A stretch of 64,000 nucleotides of DNA, taken from positions 1 to 64,000 of the forward strand of contig JAFYYV010000046.1 of the NCBI GenBank assembly GCA_017557405.1. The letters are read 5' to 3'. The notes under the pieces are model-generated. The model was not told the origin of the DNA. It ran no database searches and worked only from the letters and a program-made list of their open reading frames with translations. Made by a program: the position numbers and the translations under genes. Of the stretch, positions 7,382-16,368 are shown piece after piece. Origin of the DNA: Prevotella sp. Lineage in GTDB: Bacteria; Bacteroidota; Bacteroidia; Bacteroidales; Bacteroidaceae. Each line of letters starts with the position of its first letter. Position 1 is the stretch's first letter.

Positions 7382-9469
7382 TCATTCGTCAATGATCAAT
7401 TCATATTCGCCGCCGTCGTTGTTGTTTTCTTCGACGTGTTGCTTGGGTTTGGGCGGATTCTTCAGATTACCTTGTTCGTCGAACATGCCGTAGGTAGTGC
7501 GTAGCACGATGAATTCGGTGCGGCGGTTCAACTGGTTGCAGGTCTCTTGGTTCTTTTCGTCTTGGTTCTTGATGAACTCTTCGGTGAGCACGTCGCCCTC
7601 TTTCAACCATTTGTATTTCGCGGCGACCTTCTTCCGAATGGTCTTTGGTTTTTCTTTTCCGTATCCTTTGGGTGTGAGTCGGTCGGCTGCAATGCCGTGC
7701 TCAATCAGATATCTCACGACGCTCTCAGCTCGACGCTGTGAGAGTCGTTTGTTGTATTCAGCCGATCCTTTGTAGTCGCAATGGGCAGACAGCTCGATGG
7801 TCACGTTGGGGTTCTCGTTGAGCAATCCCACAAGCTCGTCGAGCGCGGTCGCCGATTCAGGTCGCAAGGTGGCTTTGTCGAAGTCGTAGAAGATGTTGGC
7901 AATCAATACGGGAGCCGTTATGGAAGCCAACGGGAATTGCAACGTGTATTCCTCTGACTCTTCTGCCTGCTCCACTTTCAACTCCTCTTTGTGGTTCAAA
8001 TAGCCTCGGCAGGTGGCCAACAGCACATAGTTGACGCCAGGGGTTGCCACGTATGTGAACGAACCATCAGAGCGCACGCTGAGTTTGTCGTTCGTTCCAT
8101 CGTCGCCCACCAGATGCACCTGGGCTGCCGTGAGCTCGTATCCATCCATCTCGTACACCCAACCTTTGATGGTCTGCACGATTTCTGGATTCTCAAAGCT
8201 GAAGATGTGGTCCCAGCCGCGTCCGTCTCCTCTGTTTGAGCAGAAGAACCCTCGATTGTAAGGTCCTTCGAAGGTCATTCCGAAGTCGTCGCCTTGCGAG
8301 TTGAGAGGATAGCCGGGATGCTCCAGTTTGTAGCGCTTGGTTCGTTCGTCAATCTTTGCGATGAAGATGTCGAGACCTCCCATACCAATATGGCCGTTGC
8401 TCGAGAAATAGAAGTCGCCATTGGGTCGGAAGGCAGGGAACATCTCGTCGCCAGGCGTGTTGATGGGGTCGCCCAGATTCTCAACGCCGCCGAATGCTCC
8501 TCCTATCAAGCGAACTCGCCAGATGTCAAGTCCACCCTTTCCGCCAGGCATATCCGAACAGAAATAGAGCCATTGGCCATCGGGCGAGATGGCGGGGTGG
8601 GCGTAGCTGGAGAGTGTGTCGTTCGAGACTTTCACTTCCGAAGCCTTCCCCCATGCGGCGTCCGAGCGGTTGGACTTCATGATCTGCGCATATCGAGGAT
8701 AGCTGGGGTCGGTAACACATTGCGTGAGATACATCTCGCGACCATCGGGGCTGAACGAGCAGGCTCCTTCGTCGAAGTCGGTGTTCAATCCTCCGCTGAC
8801 GGGTTCGGGTCGGCTCCACTTGCCTTTGTCGTCTTTCTCGGAGACGAAGATGTCGGCGGGCTTTGTGCCTGTGATACCGCTTAGTTCATCGCCTTGTGCA
8901 TCGTTTCGAGTAGAGGTGAAGTATAGTTTGTCCGACTCGTCGCCTTGCAACATGGGCGAATATTCAGCACGACGCGAGTTGAAGAAGTCCATCTTCTTCA
9001 CGGTGTAGCGCGAACCTTCCTTCTTCCATTCGGGTGCTTGCTGAGCCGACTTGAGACCGTTCTTCGCCAGGATGTTGTCGGGCATCGAGTCGAGCACGGC
9101 CTTGAACTCCTCCACAGCCGTCTTGTATTCACCGTTTTTCAAGAGCAGACGGGCGAATGTCAATCGGTCGTCGATGGAAGCTTGTTTGTAGCGAATGGCA
9201 TTCCTATAGGCAGCCAATGCCGCGGTGGTTTGGTTGATTCGCTCGTAGCAGTAAGCCATCTTCAAGGCGCGTCGGCCACGTTCGTCGCGCTCCTTGGGCG
9301 GAGTCTTCCGATAAGCCTGCTTGAATTCGTTGGCGGCATCGTAATATTCGCCGATGGCGAGGTGCTTTTCGCCTCGTCTCATGTTCTTGTCGATGCCACA
9401 TGCGACAAACGTCATAGCCACAACAACTATGACGACTATTTGCTGGAATATCGTCTGTTTCTTCCTCAT
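7382..9469 (-). CDS. porE: PorE-like OmpA-family lipoprotein of the type IX secretion system
   Basis: 695 residues with the four-part PorE architecture. A lipoprotein signal has Cys24 in TFVACG. A TPR region spans about 30-140. A PD40/WD40-like propeller spans about 165-430 with repeated SPDGxxxYF motifs. A carboxypeptidase-regulatory-like beta domain spans about 435-520. A C-terminal OmpA peptidoglycan-binding domain spans about 545-660 (FYDFDKATLRPES, HCDYKGSAEYNKRLSQRRA). PorE links the outer-membrane secretion machinery to peptidoglycan. No other T9SS gene lies in the window, and some Bacteroidetes without T9SS have similar proteins, so the system assignment is probable rather than proven. 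Confidence 0.85.
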   Translation of the reverse strand: MRKKQTIFQQIVVIVVVAMTFVACGIDKNMRRGEKHLAIGEYYDAANEFKQAYRKTPPKERDERGRRALKMAYCYERINQTTAALAAYRNAIRYKQASIDDRLTFARLLLKNGEYKTAVEEFKAVLDSMPDNILAKNGLKSAQQAPEWKKEGSRYTVKKMDFFNSRRAEYSPMLQGDESDKLYFTSTRNDAQGDELSGITGTKPADIFVSEKDDKGKWSRPEPVSGGLNTDFDEGACSFSPDGREMYLTQCVTDPSYPRYAQIMKSNRSDAAWGKASEVKVSNDTLSSYAHPAISPDGQWLYFCSDMPGGKGGLDIWRVRLIGGAFGGVENLGDPINTPGDEMFPAFRPNGDFYFSSNGHIGMGGLDIFIAKIDERTKRYKLEHPGYPLNSQGDDFGMTFEGPYNRGFFCSNRGDGRGWDHIFSFENPEIVQTIKGWVYEMDGYELTAAQVHLVGDDGTNDKLSVRSDGSFTYVATPGVNYVLLATCRGYLNHKEELKVEQAEESEEYTLQFPLASITAPVLIANIFYDFDKATLRPESATALDELVGLLNENPNVTIELSAHCDYKGSAEYNKRLSQRRAESVVRYLIEHGIAADRLTPKGYGKEKPKTIRKKVAAKYKWLKEGDVLTEEFIKNQDEKNQETCNQLNRRTEFIVLRTTYGMFDEQGNLKNPPKPKQHVEENNNDGGEYELIIDE

Positions 9470-9470
9470 T

Positions 9471-9492
9471 TTCCTTTCTCCCTCACAAGGAG
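9471..9492. repeat. Short CTCCCTC/GAGGGA palindrome between porE and topB
   Basis: CTCCCTC, a 4-base ACAA centre and GGAGGGA form a small GC-rich hairpin just upstream of porE. It resembles the arms of the DUF559-linked repeat family but is much shorter, so membership is uncertain. Confidence 0.35.
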
Positions 9493-9532
9493 GGACGGTG
9501 GGATTTTTTATAATAACGGAAAATGTGTGGGT

Positions 9533-11614
9533 TTATTGTGATGAAAACGGCAAACGCCAAGTGCAACCCTCGCGCCAACGCGAACAACCATAGGCGGTGT
9601 TCCCCTTGATAACGGTTCCTTGACCACAAAGCGGGCAGGGTGAGCCGACGGCTGGCGGCTCCTGGGCCTCCTTCTTCTTCGCGACCTTCTTGGTCTTCTG
9701 TGCTCCTTGGGCGCTTCCCTTCTTGGCTGAGGCCTTCGGGGCTTTCTTCTCCTCTTCGGTGGTGATGGTGATATGTCGCGGCGAATTGTCGCGCATCACG
9801 TCGTTCACAATCTCGGTGATTTGCTGTTTCAGCTCTTCCACAAACCGGCCGGCGTCGTATTTCTGGTGCTCTATGTCGCGTAGTTTCTTTTCCCAGATGC
9901 CTGTCAGTTCGCAACTCTTCAGCAATTCCTCCTTGATGGTGTCGATGAGTTCGATGCCCGTAGGCGTTGCCAACAGGTTCTTGCGTTCCCTTCGGATATA
10001 ATGGCGCTTGAACAAAGTCTCGATGATGCCAGCCCTCGATGAAGGCCGACCGATGCCGTTCTCCTTCAAGGCGGCGCGTAGTTCCTCGTCTTCCACGAAC
10101 TTGCCAGCCGTCTCCATCGCACGAAGCAGGGTGGCCTCGGTGTAGTACTTCGGTGGAGTGGTCCATTTCTCGGTTAACGTGGGGGTGTGAGGACCGCTCT
10201 CGCCTTTGACGAATGTGGGGAGTGTGCGCTCTTCGGCGTCTCCTGCGCCCTCCAAAGGAAGGTTGCCAGCGCTCTCTTCTTTCTTCTCCTCTTTCTTCTT
10301 CTCCACCACTCGCCAGCCAGCATCCAGTATCTCCTTGCCCGACACCTTGAACTCAATGGCGCCCTCGTCGGTAGCCACCTCGCCCAAGACAGTGGTTGTC
10401 GAGAATTTGCAATCGGGATAGAAGACGGCGATGAACCGCAAAGCCACCAGATTATAGACATTGCGCTCGGCGTCGGAAAGGTTGTTTGGAATGACACCTG
10501 TGGGGATGATGGCGTGGTGGTCGGTCACTTTCGAGGTGTCGAACACCTTCTTCGATTTTTTCAAAGCCTTGCCACCCAATGGTCTGACGAATTCTGCATA
10601 GGGAGCCTGACCGCTGAACTTCGTCTGGAAGAGTCCGTTCATGATGCCCGGACATTTCGGATAGATGTCGTCCGAAAGGTATCGGGTGTCCACACGCGGA
10701 TAGGTAGTCAGCTTCTTCTCGTACAGGCTCTGGATGAGGTTCAACGTCATCTCAGCCGAATATGAGAACTTCCTATTGCATTCCACCTGCAAGGAGGTCA
10801 GGTCGTAGAGCTGGGGAGGTGCCTCGGTGCCTTTCTTCTTCTCCACATTGGTCACCGTGAAAGGCTTGCCGGCAATCTGCTCGAAGGCTTTCTCGCCCTC
10901 TTCCTTGCTGTCGAATCGACCCTTTGTGGCGGTGAATATCGTGTCGCGATAAACCGTTGCCAACACCCAGTAAGGCTCAGGTTTGAACGAGTCGATTTCC
11001 TTTTGTCGGTTCACGATGAGCGCCAACGTGGGCGTCTGTACGCGTCCGATGGAGAGCACTTGTCGGTTCTGACCGTATTTCAGGGTGTAGAGGCGCGTGG
11101 CGTTCATGCCCAATATCCAGTCGCCAATGGCTCGCGAGAGGCCAGCCAGATAGAGCGGTTGGTATTCCTTTTGGTCTTTCAGCTGCTGGAATCCCTCCCG
11201 AATGGCGTCATCGGTCATCGACGAAATCCACAATCGTTTGACGGGGCATTGCGCACCCGCCTTTTGCATCACCCACCGCTGAATCAGTTCACCCTCTTGG
11301 CCAGCATCACCGCAGTTGATGATGCCGTCGGCTTGTTTCATCAGTCGTTCGATGACGGCGAACTGCTTCTTGATGCCATCGTCTTCAATCAGCTTGATGC
11401 CGAAGCGTGGCGGAATCATGGGAAGTGCCGACAGGCTCCACCGTTTCCATTGGTCGGTGTAGTCGTGCGGTTCCTTCAACGTGCACAGATGGCCGAAAGT
11501 CCAAGTCACCTGATAGCCGTTGCCTTCCATATAGCCGTCGCGCGAGCTGGTGGCGCCGATGATGCGGGCTATGTCGCGAGCCACGCTGGGCTTCTCTGCT
11601 ATGCAAACAATCAT
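9533..11614 (-). CDS. topB: Type IA DNA topoisomerase III (TopB)
   Basis: 693 residues. The N-terminal TOPRIM domain shows MIVCIAEKPSVARDIA and the acidic NCGDAGQEGELI motif near 100-111. The catalytic tyrosine is Tyr305 in LTTYPRVDTRYL. The C-terminus has one four-cysteine zinc-finger-like motif (SPCPLCGQGT ... GCSRWREGCTW). It relaxes and decatenates single-stranded crossovers during replication and recombination. An insertion-like segment rich in K/E around 450-475 includes SAGNLPLEGAGDAEE, encoded by a GC-rich palindrome (see 10237-10268). Confidence 0.96.
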   Translation of the reverse strand: MIVCIAEKPSVARDIARIIGATSSRDGYMEGNGYQVTWTFGHLCTLKEPHDYTDQWKRWSLSALPMIPPRFGIKLIEDDGIKKQFAVIERLMKQADGIINCGDAGQEGELIQRWVMQKAGAQCPVKRLWISSMTDDAIREGFQQLKDQKEYQPLYLAGLSRAIGDWILGMNATRLYTLKYGQNRQVLSIGRVQTPTLALIVNRQKEIDSFKPEPYWVLATVYRDTIFTATKGRFDSKEEGEKAFEQIAGKPFTVTNVEKKKGTEAPPQLYDLTSLQVECNRKFSYSAEMTLNLIQSLYEKKLTTYPRVDTRYLSDDIYPKCPGIMNGLFQTKFSGQAPYAEFVRPLGGKALKKSKKVFDTSKVTDHHAIIPTGVIPNNLSDAERNVYNLVALRFIAVFYPDCKFSTTTVLGEVATDEGAIEFKVSGKEILDAGWRVVEKKKEEKKEESAGNLPLEGAGDAEERTLPTFVKGESGPHTPTLTEKWTTPPKYYTEATLLRAMETAGKFVEDEELRAALKENGIGRPSSRAGIIETLFKRHYIRRERKNLLATPTGIELIDTIKEELLKSCELTGIWEKKLRDIEHQKYDAGRFVEELKQQITEIVNDVMRDNSPRHITITTEEEKKAPKASAKKGSAQGAQKTKKVAKKKEAQEPPAVGSPCPLCGQGTVIKGNTAYGCSRWREGCTWRLPFSSQ
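10237..10268. repeat. GC-rich palindromic arm in frame inside topB
   Basis: The segment with GCCCTCC, AAA, GGAAGG in its centre resembles a diverged arm of the elements at 29664, 41527 and 44308. It is read through in frame as NLPLEGAGD within a low-complexity linker of TopB, between conserved domains. Confidence 0.5.
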
Positions 11615-11647
11615 TTTCTCTCTATTGCCTCAATGGGTTTCGGAATG

Positions 11648-11655
11648 CAAAGATA
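11648..11655 (-). promoter_or_regulatory. -7 box of topB
   Basis: The minus strand reads TATCTTTG, matching TAnnTTTG, 34 bp before the topB start. The -33 region is AT-rich without a clean TTTG. Confidence 0.45.
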
Positions 11656-11999
11656 ACGCTTTTTTTGAAATAAAACACTATGACGAAGGCGTTAAATATG
11701 GTCAAATTCTGTTGCATATCATGAAATAACGCGCTTCCCGAGTCGCTTTACAGGTAAAAACCGCCCCTCCTTTCTTCACATTTTTTCATTTTTCCCCTCC
11801 GGCAAATCGGTGGGGAATTATTTTCAAAAATCTTGACAGTTTTTGAAAAGGGAGTTAATAAGGAGTTAATAGGAAGTTACCGCTGCGCTCAGGGAGTTAA
11901 CGGACAAAACTCTTGGAAATGGCTGCTGCTACTCGTAGTCCCCTCCTCATGGGAGGAGGGGAAGGGGTGGTAGAGATAAACAATTACATAACCTAGTCT
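11656..11999. other. Intergenic region with GGAGTTAATA direct repeats and a GC-rich palindrome
   Basis: Between topB (start) and the LRR gene (stop). Positions 11845-11900 carry imperfect tandem copies of GGGAGTTAATA at 11-13 bp spacing. Positions 11937-11971 form a palindrome with arms CCCCTCCT and AGGAGGGG around a CATGGG centre. It has no T-run, so it is a weak terminator candidate for the LRR gene. No ORF is supported. Confidence 0.5.
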
Positions 12000-14603
12000 C
12001 TACTTCACCACAAACTTCCTGCCGTCCTTTATGTAGATGCCCTTCCTAATTTGACCATTTGACCATTTACTATTTGACAATTTGCGGCCTTGCAAGTCGT
12101 AGGTGTAGCCATCGGAGCCTTTTGTCGTTATTCCCTTGATGAAGGCGACGCGCTGCTTCATGTATTCCTCCACGCTGAAGATGCACCGCCCCGATTCATA
12201 GCACGACGTGAACTGGCCCATGCCGCTTCCCATGGGGAAAACGAACGGGAACCAGTTGCCTGTGACATCCAGCAATCCCGACAGGTTGCCAATGCCCTCT
12301 ATCCAAATGTCGGAACTCACGTACTTGCCTCCCGACATCTCGTGCCACAACTCCATTACGCGGAACTGCCCGCCCGACACATCCACATATTGTTCATCCA
12401 AAAGCTTATAGGTGGAACCGTTGTGCTCGATGAGGTCGCCATAATGAAGATTGAAATCGTAGTAGTGAACAACGGCATCGCTCCCATAACTGATGAAATC
12501 AATCTTCCTGTCGCTCTCCCTGACGGCGGCCCAATAGGTTGTCTCGCCATCGTCCTCGAAGAGCAGTTTTTTGTATGCCGTTCCGTTAATGACGGTGTCG
12601 CCACGTATCACCAAGGAGACATATCCTTTTCCGTCCTGTTGGCCGTCCGACTCTTTCGTGTACCGCCACTCCTTACCCTCCACCACCAGCGGATGGTAAG
12701 CCATCTGGTCAGCCAGCGCTACGATTTCCTTGAAACTGCTCCAAGGCTCTGTGGCTTGGTATGTGCCGAGAGATGCTGCAGGCACATGTAACGTTGCATT
12801 TTCGATATTGGAGTTGAAAAAAATAGTATTCTCTGTTTTAGGCACATTCTCAGCATAACAATAGACATCCATAAACTTATGACATTCTTCAAATGCCTGA
12901 TGGCCAATATAATTCACTTTGTTACCAATGGTGATTGAAGTCAGATTTTCACACCTTCTGAAAGCTGCCGCTCCAATGGAGGTCACGCTGTTGGGGATAG
13001 TGACAGAGGTCAGACCACTACATCTAAAAAATGCATCGCTACCGATTTCTGTCACGCTGTTAGGGATGGAAATGGAGGTCAGACTGTTGCAGTAAGAGAA
13101 GGCATTACCACCGATTTTTGTAACGCTGTTGGGGATAGTGACAGAAGTCAGACCACTACAATCAGAGAAAGAAAAAGGGCCAATCAATGTCACGCTGTTT
13201 GGGATGTCGATGGAAGCCAGGCGTTTACAACCTAGGAAAGCCCCATTCCCAATGGTGGTCACGCCGTTAGGTATGATGATAGAAGAAAGATGGTCGCAGC
13301 CAGCGAAAGTCATGTCCTCAATGGTGGTTACTCCGTTGGGAATATTGATAGAGCGGAGACTTCTGCAATCAAAGAAAGCACGACCACCAATGGCTGTCAC
13401 ATTGTTGGGGATGTCGAAAGAGCGCAGATCTGTACAGCCTTCGAAAGAACTATTACCGATTGTAGTCAGGCTGTTGGGGAGGGTGATAGAGCGCAGATTC
13501 GTACAGCCAAAGAAAGCATAATTACCGATGGCACTCACATCGTTAGGAATGGTGGTCGTCCGACATCCGACTAACAATTCATTTTCACTCGTCTTAATAA
13601 TGGCGTTGCATCCTTCACGAGAATCATAAACCTTGTTTTCTTTTTCAACAACAATGGATATCAAGCCGTTGCAACCCTGTAACGCAGCCTCTCCGATTTC
13701 AGTCACGCTGTTGGGAATGGTAATTGATGTCAGCTTACCGCAGTTTCTGAAAGCATAACTGCCGATTTCAGTCACGCTGTTAGGAATGGTAAAGGATTTC
13801 AAGCTAGTGCAATCACCGAAAGCAAACATACCGATTGTTTTCAAGCTACTGTTACTTTCGAAGGATACGGTGGTCAACCCTGTGCAATTCCAAAAGGCAT
13901 GATTGTGAATATTTGTCACACTGTTTGGGATAGTAACTGAAGTGAGGTTACTGCAGCTTTGGAAAGCATTGGTTCCAATGCTCTGCAAAGAGTTAGGAAA
14001 ATGAACCGAAGTCAGCCCTTTGCTGCCCACGAAAGCATTATCTGTGATAGCCGTCACACGGTATTCTGTTCCATTATATACGACTGTCTCAGGTATTTCG
14101 ATATCGCCAGTATAATTATAGTCTATCACCTTGGCTTCGTTGGTAGAAGAAAAAAGATAGTAACAAATGTCATCGATTTTAGCCATCACAAACGGCTCCC
14201 CGTCCGTCAGTTCCACATTTTTATTATACCACCAACAGTAAAAATCAAAATTGTTTGGTTCAAAGTCATGTATCGTGAATGATATGTTGAACGGACAAAT
14301 GCAGTTCATTGCAGCAGGAACGACAGGTTCTACATTGATAGAGACCCAATAGTGTCCGCTGCTGCTGTTTACGTATGGTGTCACGCTGAAGTCTGTCGTA
14401 CCGCAGTTGCTTTCATAGTTAAGCAGTTGTACAGACAAGGTACTTCCCTCTTTAGTCAGTACAATCGACTGTACACTCTGGCCCTCTTCCTCTTGTGTTT
14501 CATTTTCATACAGGCAGCCGCTGTTCTGCACGTCCGATTCTGTCTGGGCACTTGCCAGCATCGGCAAGAGCAGAGCGGAAAGGAAAAATAGTTTCGTTTT
14601 CAT
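12000..14603 (-). CDS. BspA-like leucine-rich-repeat secreted protein
   Basis: 867 residues. The signal peptide ends near residue 20 (LLLPMLASAQ). About a dozen LRR_5/BspA repeats run from roughly residue 190 to 600, with the pattern LTSVTIPNSVTEIGxxAFxxC. This is the family used for surface adhesion by oral and gut Bacteroidales. A separate C-terminal domain (about 630-830) resembles the whole of the upstream gene product at 14623. The last 32 residues, starting DLQGRKLSNSKWSNGQ and ending in FVVK, are shared almost exactly with two neighbours. It lies 19 bp downstream of the 14623-15405 gene and is probably co-transcribed with it. The binding partner is unknown. Confidence 0.9.
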   Translation of the reverse strand: MKTKLFFLSALLLPMLASAQTESDVQNSGCLYENETQEEEGQSVQSIVLTKEGSTLSVQLLNYESNCGTTDFSVTPYVNSSSGHYWVSINVEPVVPAAMNCICPFNISFTIHDFEPNNFDFYCWWYNKNVELTDGEPFVMAKIDDICYYLFSSTNEAKVIDYNYTGDIEIPETVVYNGTEYRVTAITDNAFVGSKGLTSVHFPNSLQSIGTNAFQSCSNLTSVTIPNSVTNIHNHAFWNCTGLTTVSFESNSSLKTIGMFAFGDCTSLKSFTIPNSVTEIGSYAFRNCGKLTSITIPNSVTEIGEAALQGCNGLISIVVEKENKVYDSREGCNAIIKTSENELLVGCRTTTIPNDVSAIGNYAFFGCTNLRSITLPNSLTTIGNSSFEGCTDLRSFDIPNNVTAIGGRAFFDCRSLRSINIPNGVTTIEDMTFAGCDHLSSIIIPNGVTTIGNGAFLGCKRLASIDIPNSVTLIGPFSFSDCSGLTSVTIPNSVTKIGGNAFSYCNSLTSISIPNSVTEIGSDAFFRCSGLTSVTIPNSVTSIGAAAFRRCENLTSITIGNKVNYIGHQAFEECHKFMDVYCYAENVPKTENTIFFNSNIENATLHVPAASLGTYQATEPWSSFKEIVALADQMAYHPLVVEGKEWRYTKESDGQQDGKGYVSLVIRGDTVINGTAYKKLLFEDDGETTYWAAVRESDRKIDFISYGSDAVVHYYDFNLHYGDLIEHNGSTYKLLDEQYVDVSGGQFRVMELWHEMSGGKYVSSDIWIEGIGNLSGLLDVTGNWFPFVFPMGSGMGQFTSCYESGRCIFSVEEYMKQRVAFIKGITTKGSDGYTYDLQGRKLSNSKWSNGQIRKGIYIKDGRKFVVK

Positions 14604-14622
14604 AGGCTTCTTGAATTATCGT

Positions 14623-15405
14623 TTACTTCACCACAAACGTGCGGCCGTCCTTTATGTAGATACCCTTCCTAATTTGACCATTTGACCATTTACTATTTGA
14701 CAATTTGCGGCCCTGGAGGTCGTAGGTGTAAGTTGTTGCATCCCGTTTTTGAACAGATGGTATCTTGCTAGTCCATTCATTCCTGTCGAAAAGCACCCGT
14801 TGCCCGATATAACATCTTTCCAACCATCCTTTGCTGTCCCGTTGCTTGTCACGTATAGGATAAACCAAGCCTGACAACGAGCCGATGCCTTCAATCCAAT
14901 ATTCCTCAACAGTATCAGTGGTGTTGTTTGTCACAGATTGATTTCGCAGATTAAAAGGCTTTGCACCAAGGTCATGTCGCTCCTCCATCAACATCTTCAT
15001 GTAACGGTATCGGTTTCCATATAACACAATACTGTCTTCTTCCACCACTTTTACATCGTATATAATCCAAGGGATGGGAGAAAAAACCATCGTTGTTTCT
15101 CCTTTATGTAAATTGAAATCATATAATAAGAGCCCATTCTCTACTTCACAACGCTTCCCTTCTTCGCGAACCGCCTCTAAAAAGGTATCATTACGATAGA
15201 GTTTATAGTAGGTGGTTTCATCTATAACTGTGTCACCGTCAATCTTATATGTATCATACTCAACTACGTCCCTATACACGACAGCACACACCCAAGTTTT
15301 GCCGTTTTCAAACAAACATGGCGTTTCATCGTTAGCCTTACAAAACTCAGTCGAATCGAATAATAAGATTCCGAGAAGAACTAAAACCAGTACTGTCTTC
15401 TTCAT
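14623..15405 (-). CDS. Secreted protein with the shared C-terminal tail; paralogue of the C-terminal domain of the LRR protein
   Basis: 260 residues with an N-terminal signal segment (VLVLVLLGILLF). The core matches the domain of the downstream LRR protein in layout: GKTWVCAVVYRD, then DGDTVIDETTYYKLY, LLYDFNLHKGE, then YWIEGIGSLSGL (compare GKEWRYTKES, GDTVINGTAYKKLLFED, HYYDFNLHYGD, IWIEGIGNLSGL). It ends in the same DLQGRKLSNSKWSNGQ tail. Comparable proteins in Prevotella lack an assigned function. It is transcribed from the conserved leader at 15406-15443. Confidence 0.85.
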   Translation of the reverse strand: MKKTVLVLVLLGILLFDSTEFCKANDETPCLFENGKTWVCAVVYRDVVEYDTYKIDGDTVIDETTYYKLYRNDTFLEAVREEGKRCEVENGLLLYDFNLHKGETTMVFSPIPWIIYDVKVVEEDSIVLYGNRYRYMKMLMEERHDLGAKPFNLRNQSVTNNTTDTVEEYWIEGIGSLSGLVYPIRDKQRDSKGWLERCYIGQRVLFDRNEWTSKIPSVQKRDATTYTYDLQGRKLSNSKWSNGQIRKGIYIKDGRTFVVK

Positions 15406-15443
15406 TGTCGTTTCCTCCTGTTATTCTTTGTTGCAAATTTAGT
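15406..15443 (-). promoter_or_regulatory. Conserved leader/promoter of the first surface-protein operon
   Basis: The minus strand carries TAAATTTG (15441-15434, a TAnnTTTG -7 box) and an AGGAGGAAACGAC ribosome-binding region immediately before the ATG. The same roughly 37 bp recur before the gene at 17427, so these two leaders are copies of each other. The -33 box is weak. Confidence 0.55.
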
Positions 15444-15568
15444 CGAAAAGCTATGAATATTTAATTTATTGTTTTGAAAATTATTCTTTGGCTAATGAGA
15501 TGTTTCTGATTTTTTTTCATAATATTCGTGAAATGATTCAATATTCAAATGCTATTGTTGCCCCCGTT

Positions 15569-16339
15569 TCACAGGTTGAACCGATAGCCCAGCGTGATGC
15601 TGAAGCATCGGTTGTCCATTATATTGTCGGGCGAATGCCTGACGATTTTCACAAGACCGAAATGATAGCGGGCGTCAACCATGAATTGTTTGTATTCGTA
15701 GGACAAACCTACGGGAATAGCGCAATAGAACCTGTGATACGTGTCTTTAGCGTCTTTGTGTTCCTTGTTACGGTATTCCACTATTTCTCCATACAGCCCG
15801 TCGGGTGATGGCTCGGGTGCTTTATCGCCGTCGGGATAATAGGTGTTGGGGTATTCATTGACAGGTCCGACGATTATAGTACCACTTTCTACTATCCCAT
15901 AATATCCATACTTCGTTCCGCAATCTCGAGCCGACAACAGATAGCCCACCTCAGCCCCCGTCTTCAGCGTAACACCTTTTCCCACATGGAAGTTCAGCAT
16001 TAGGGGAGCCTTCAGATAATGCAACTGATGGCTTTCAATATGCCAATTGATGTTCTTTGTCCAACTCCTGTAGTTCCACATTTCATTGGTGTTGCAACCC
16101 TGCGCCGAATAGGCCACGCCCAACGAGACACCGAGCATGGGAATTGCCTGAAACTCGGCATCCACGCCGCCGGTAAAGCCCAACCGCGTGGAATAGACGT
16201 CGAGGCTTCCTTCGCCGCCGATGTTCGACAAATTGAATCCCACCCGCGGTGTAATCGAGAAACGTCCCTTTGCCTCTGCCTCGGATGCCGACAGGAACAG
16301 CCCTGCCAATGCCATGATAATGAGTAATGTCTTCTTCAT
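15569..16339 (-). CDS. Outer-membrane beta-barrel protein (PorT-like family)
   Basis: 256 residues from ATG 16339; the longer open frame reads back into the neighbouring gene and lacks a signal peptide there. The signal peptide (IMALAGLFLSASEAEA) precedes alternating amphipathic strands: FSITPRVGFNLSNIGG, GFTGGVDAEFQAIPMLGVSLGVAYSAQG, LMLNFHVGKGVTLKTGAEVGYLLSA. It closes with a terminal strand ending in aromatic YRFNL. This is the usual form of a small OMP_b-brl protein. It follows the 16369-17427 gene by 29 bp. Ligand unknown. Confidence 0.85.
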   Translation of the reverse strand: MKKTLLIIMALAGLFLSASEAEAKGRFSITPRVGFNLSNIGGEGSLDVYSTRLGFTGGVDAEFQAIPMLGVSLGVAYSAQGCNTNEMWNYRSWTKNINWHIESHQLHYLKAPLMLNFHVGKGVTLKTGAEVGYLLSARDCGTKYGYYGIVESGTIIVGPVNEYPNTYYPDGDKAPEPSPDGLYGEIVEYRNKEHKDAKDTYHRFYCAIPVGLSYEYKQFMVDARYHFGLVKIVRHSPDNIMDNRCFSITLGYRFNL

Positions 16340-16368
16340 TGTCGTTTCTTCCTGTATTTTATGTCCCT

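Noticed and set aside
7350-7393. Terminator between the DUF5056 gene and porE
   Set aside because: CGATGATGG and CCATCATTCG can pair, but the stem is bulged, overlaps the porE coding end and has no T-run.
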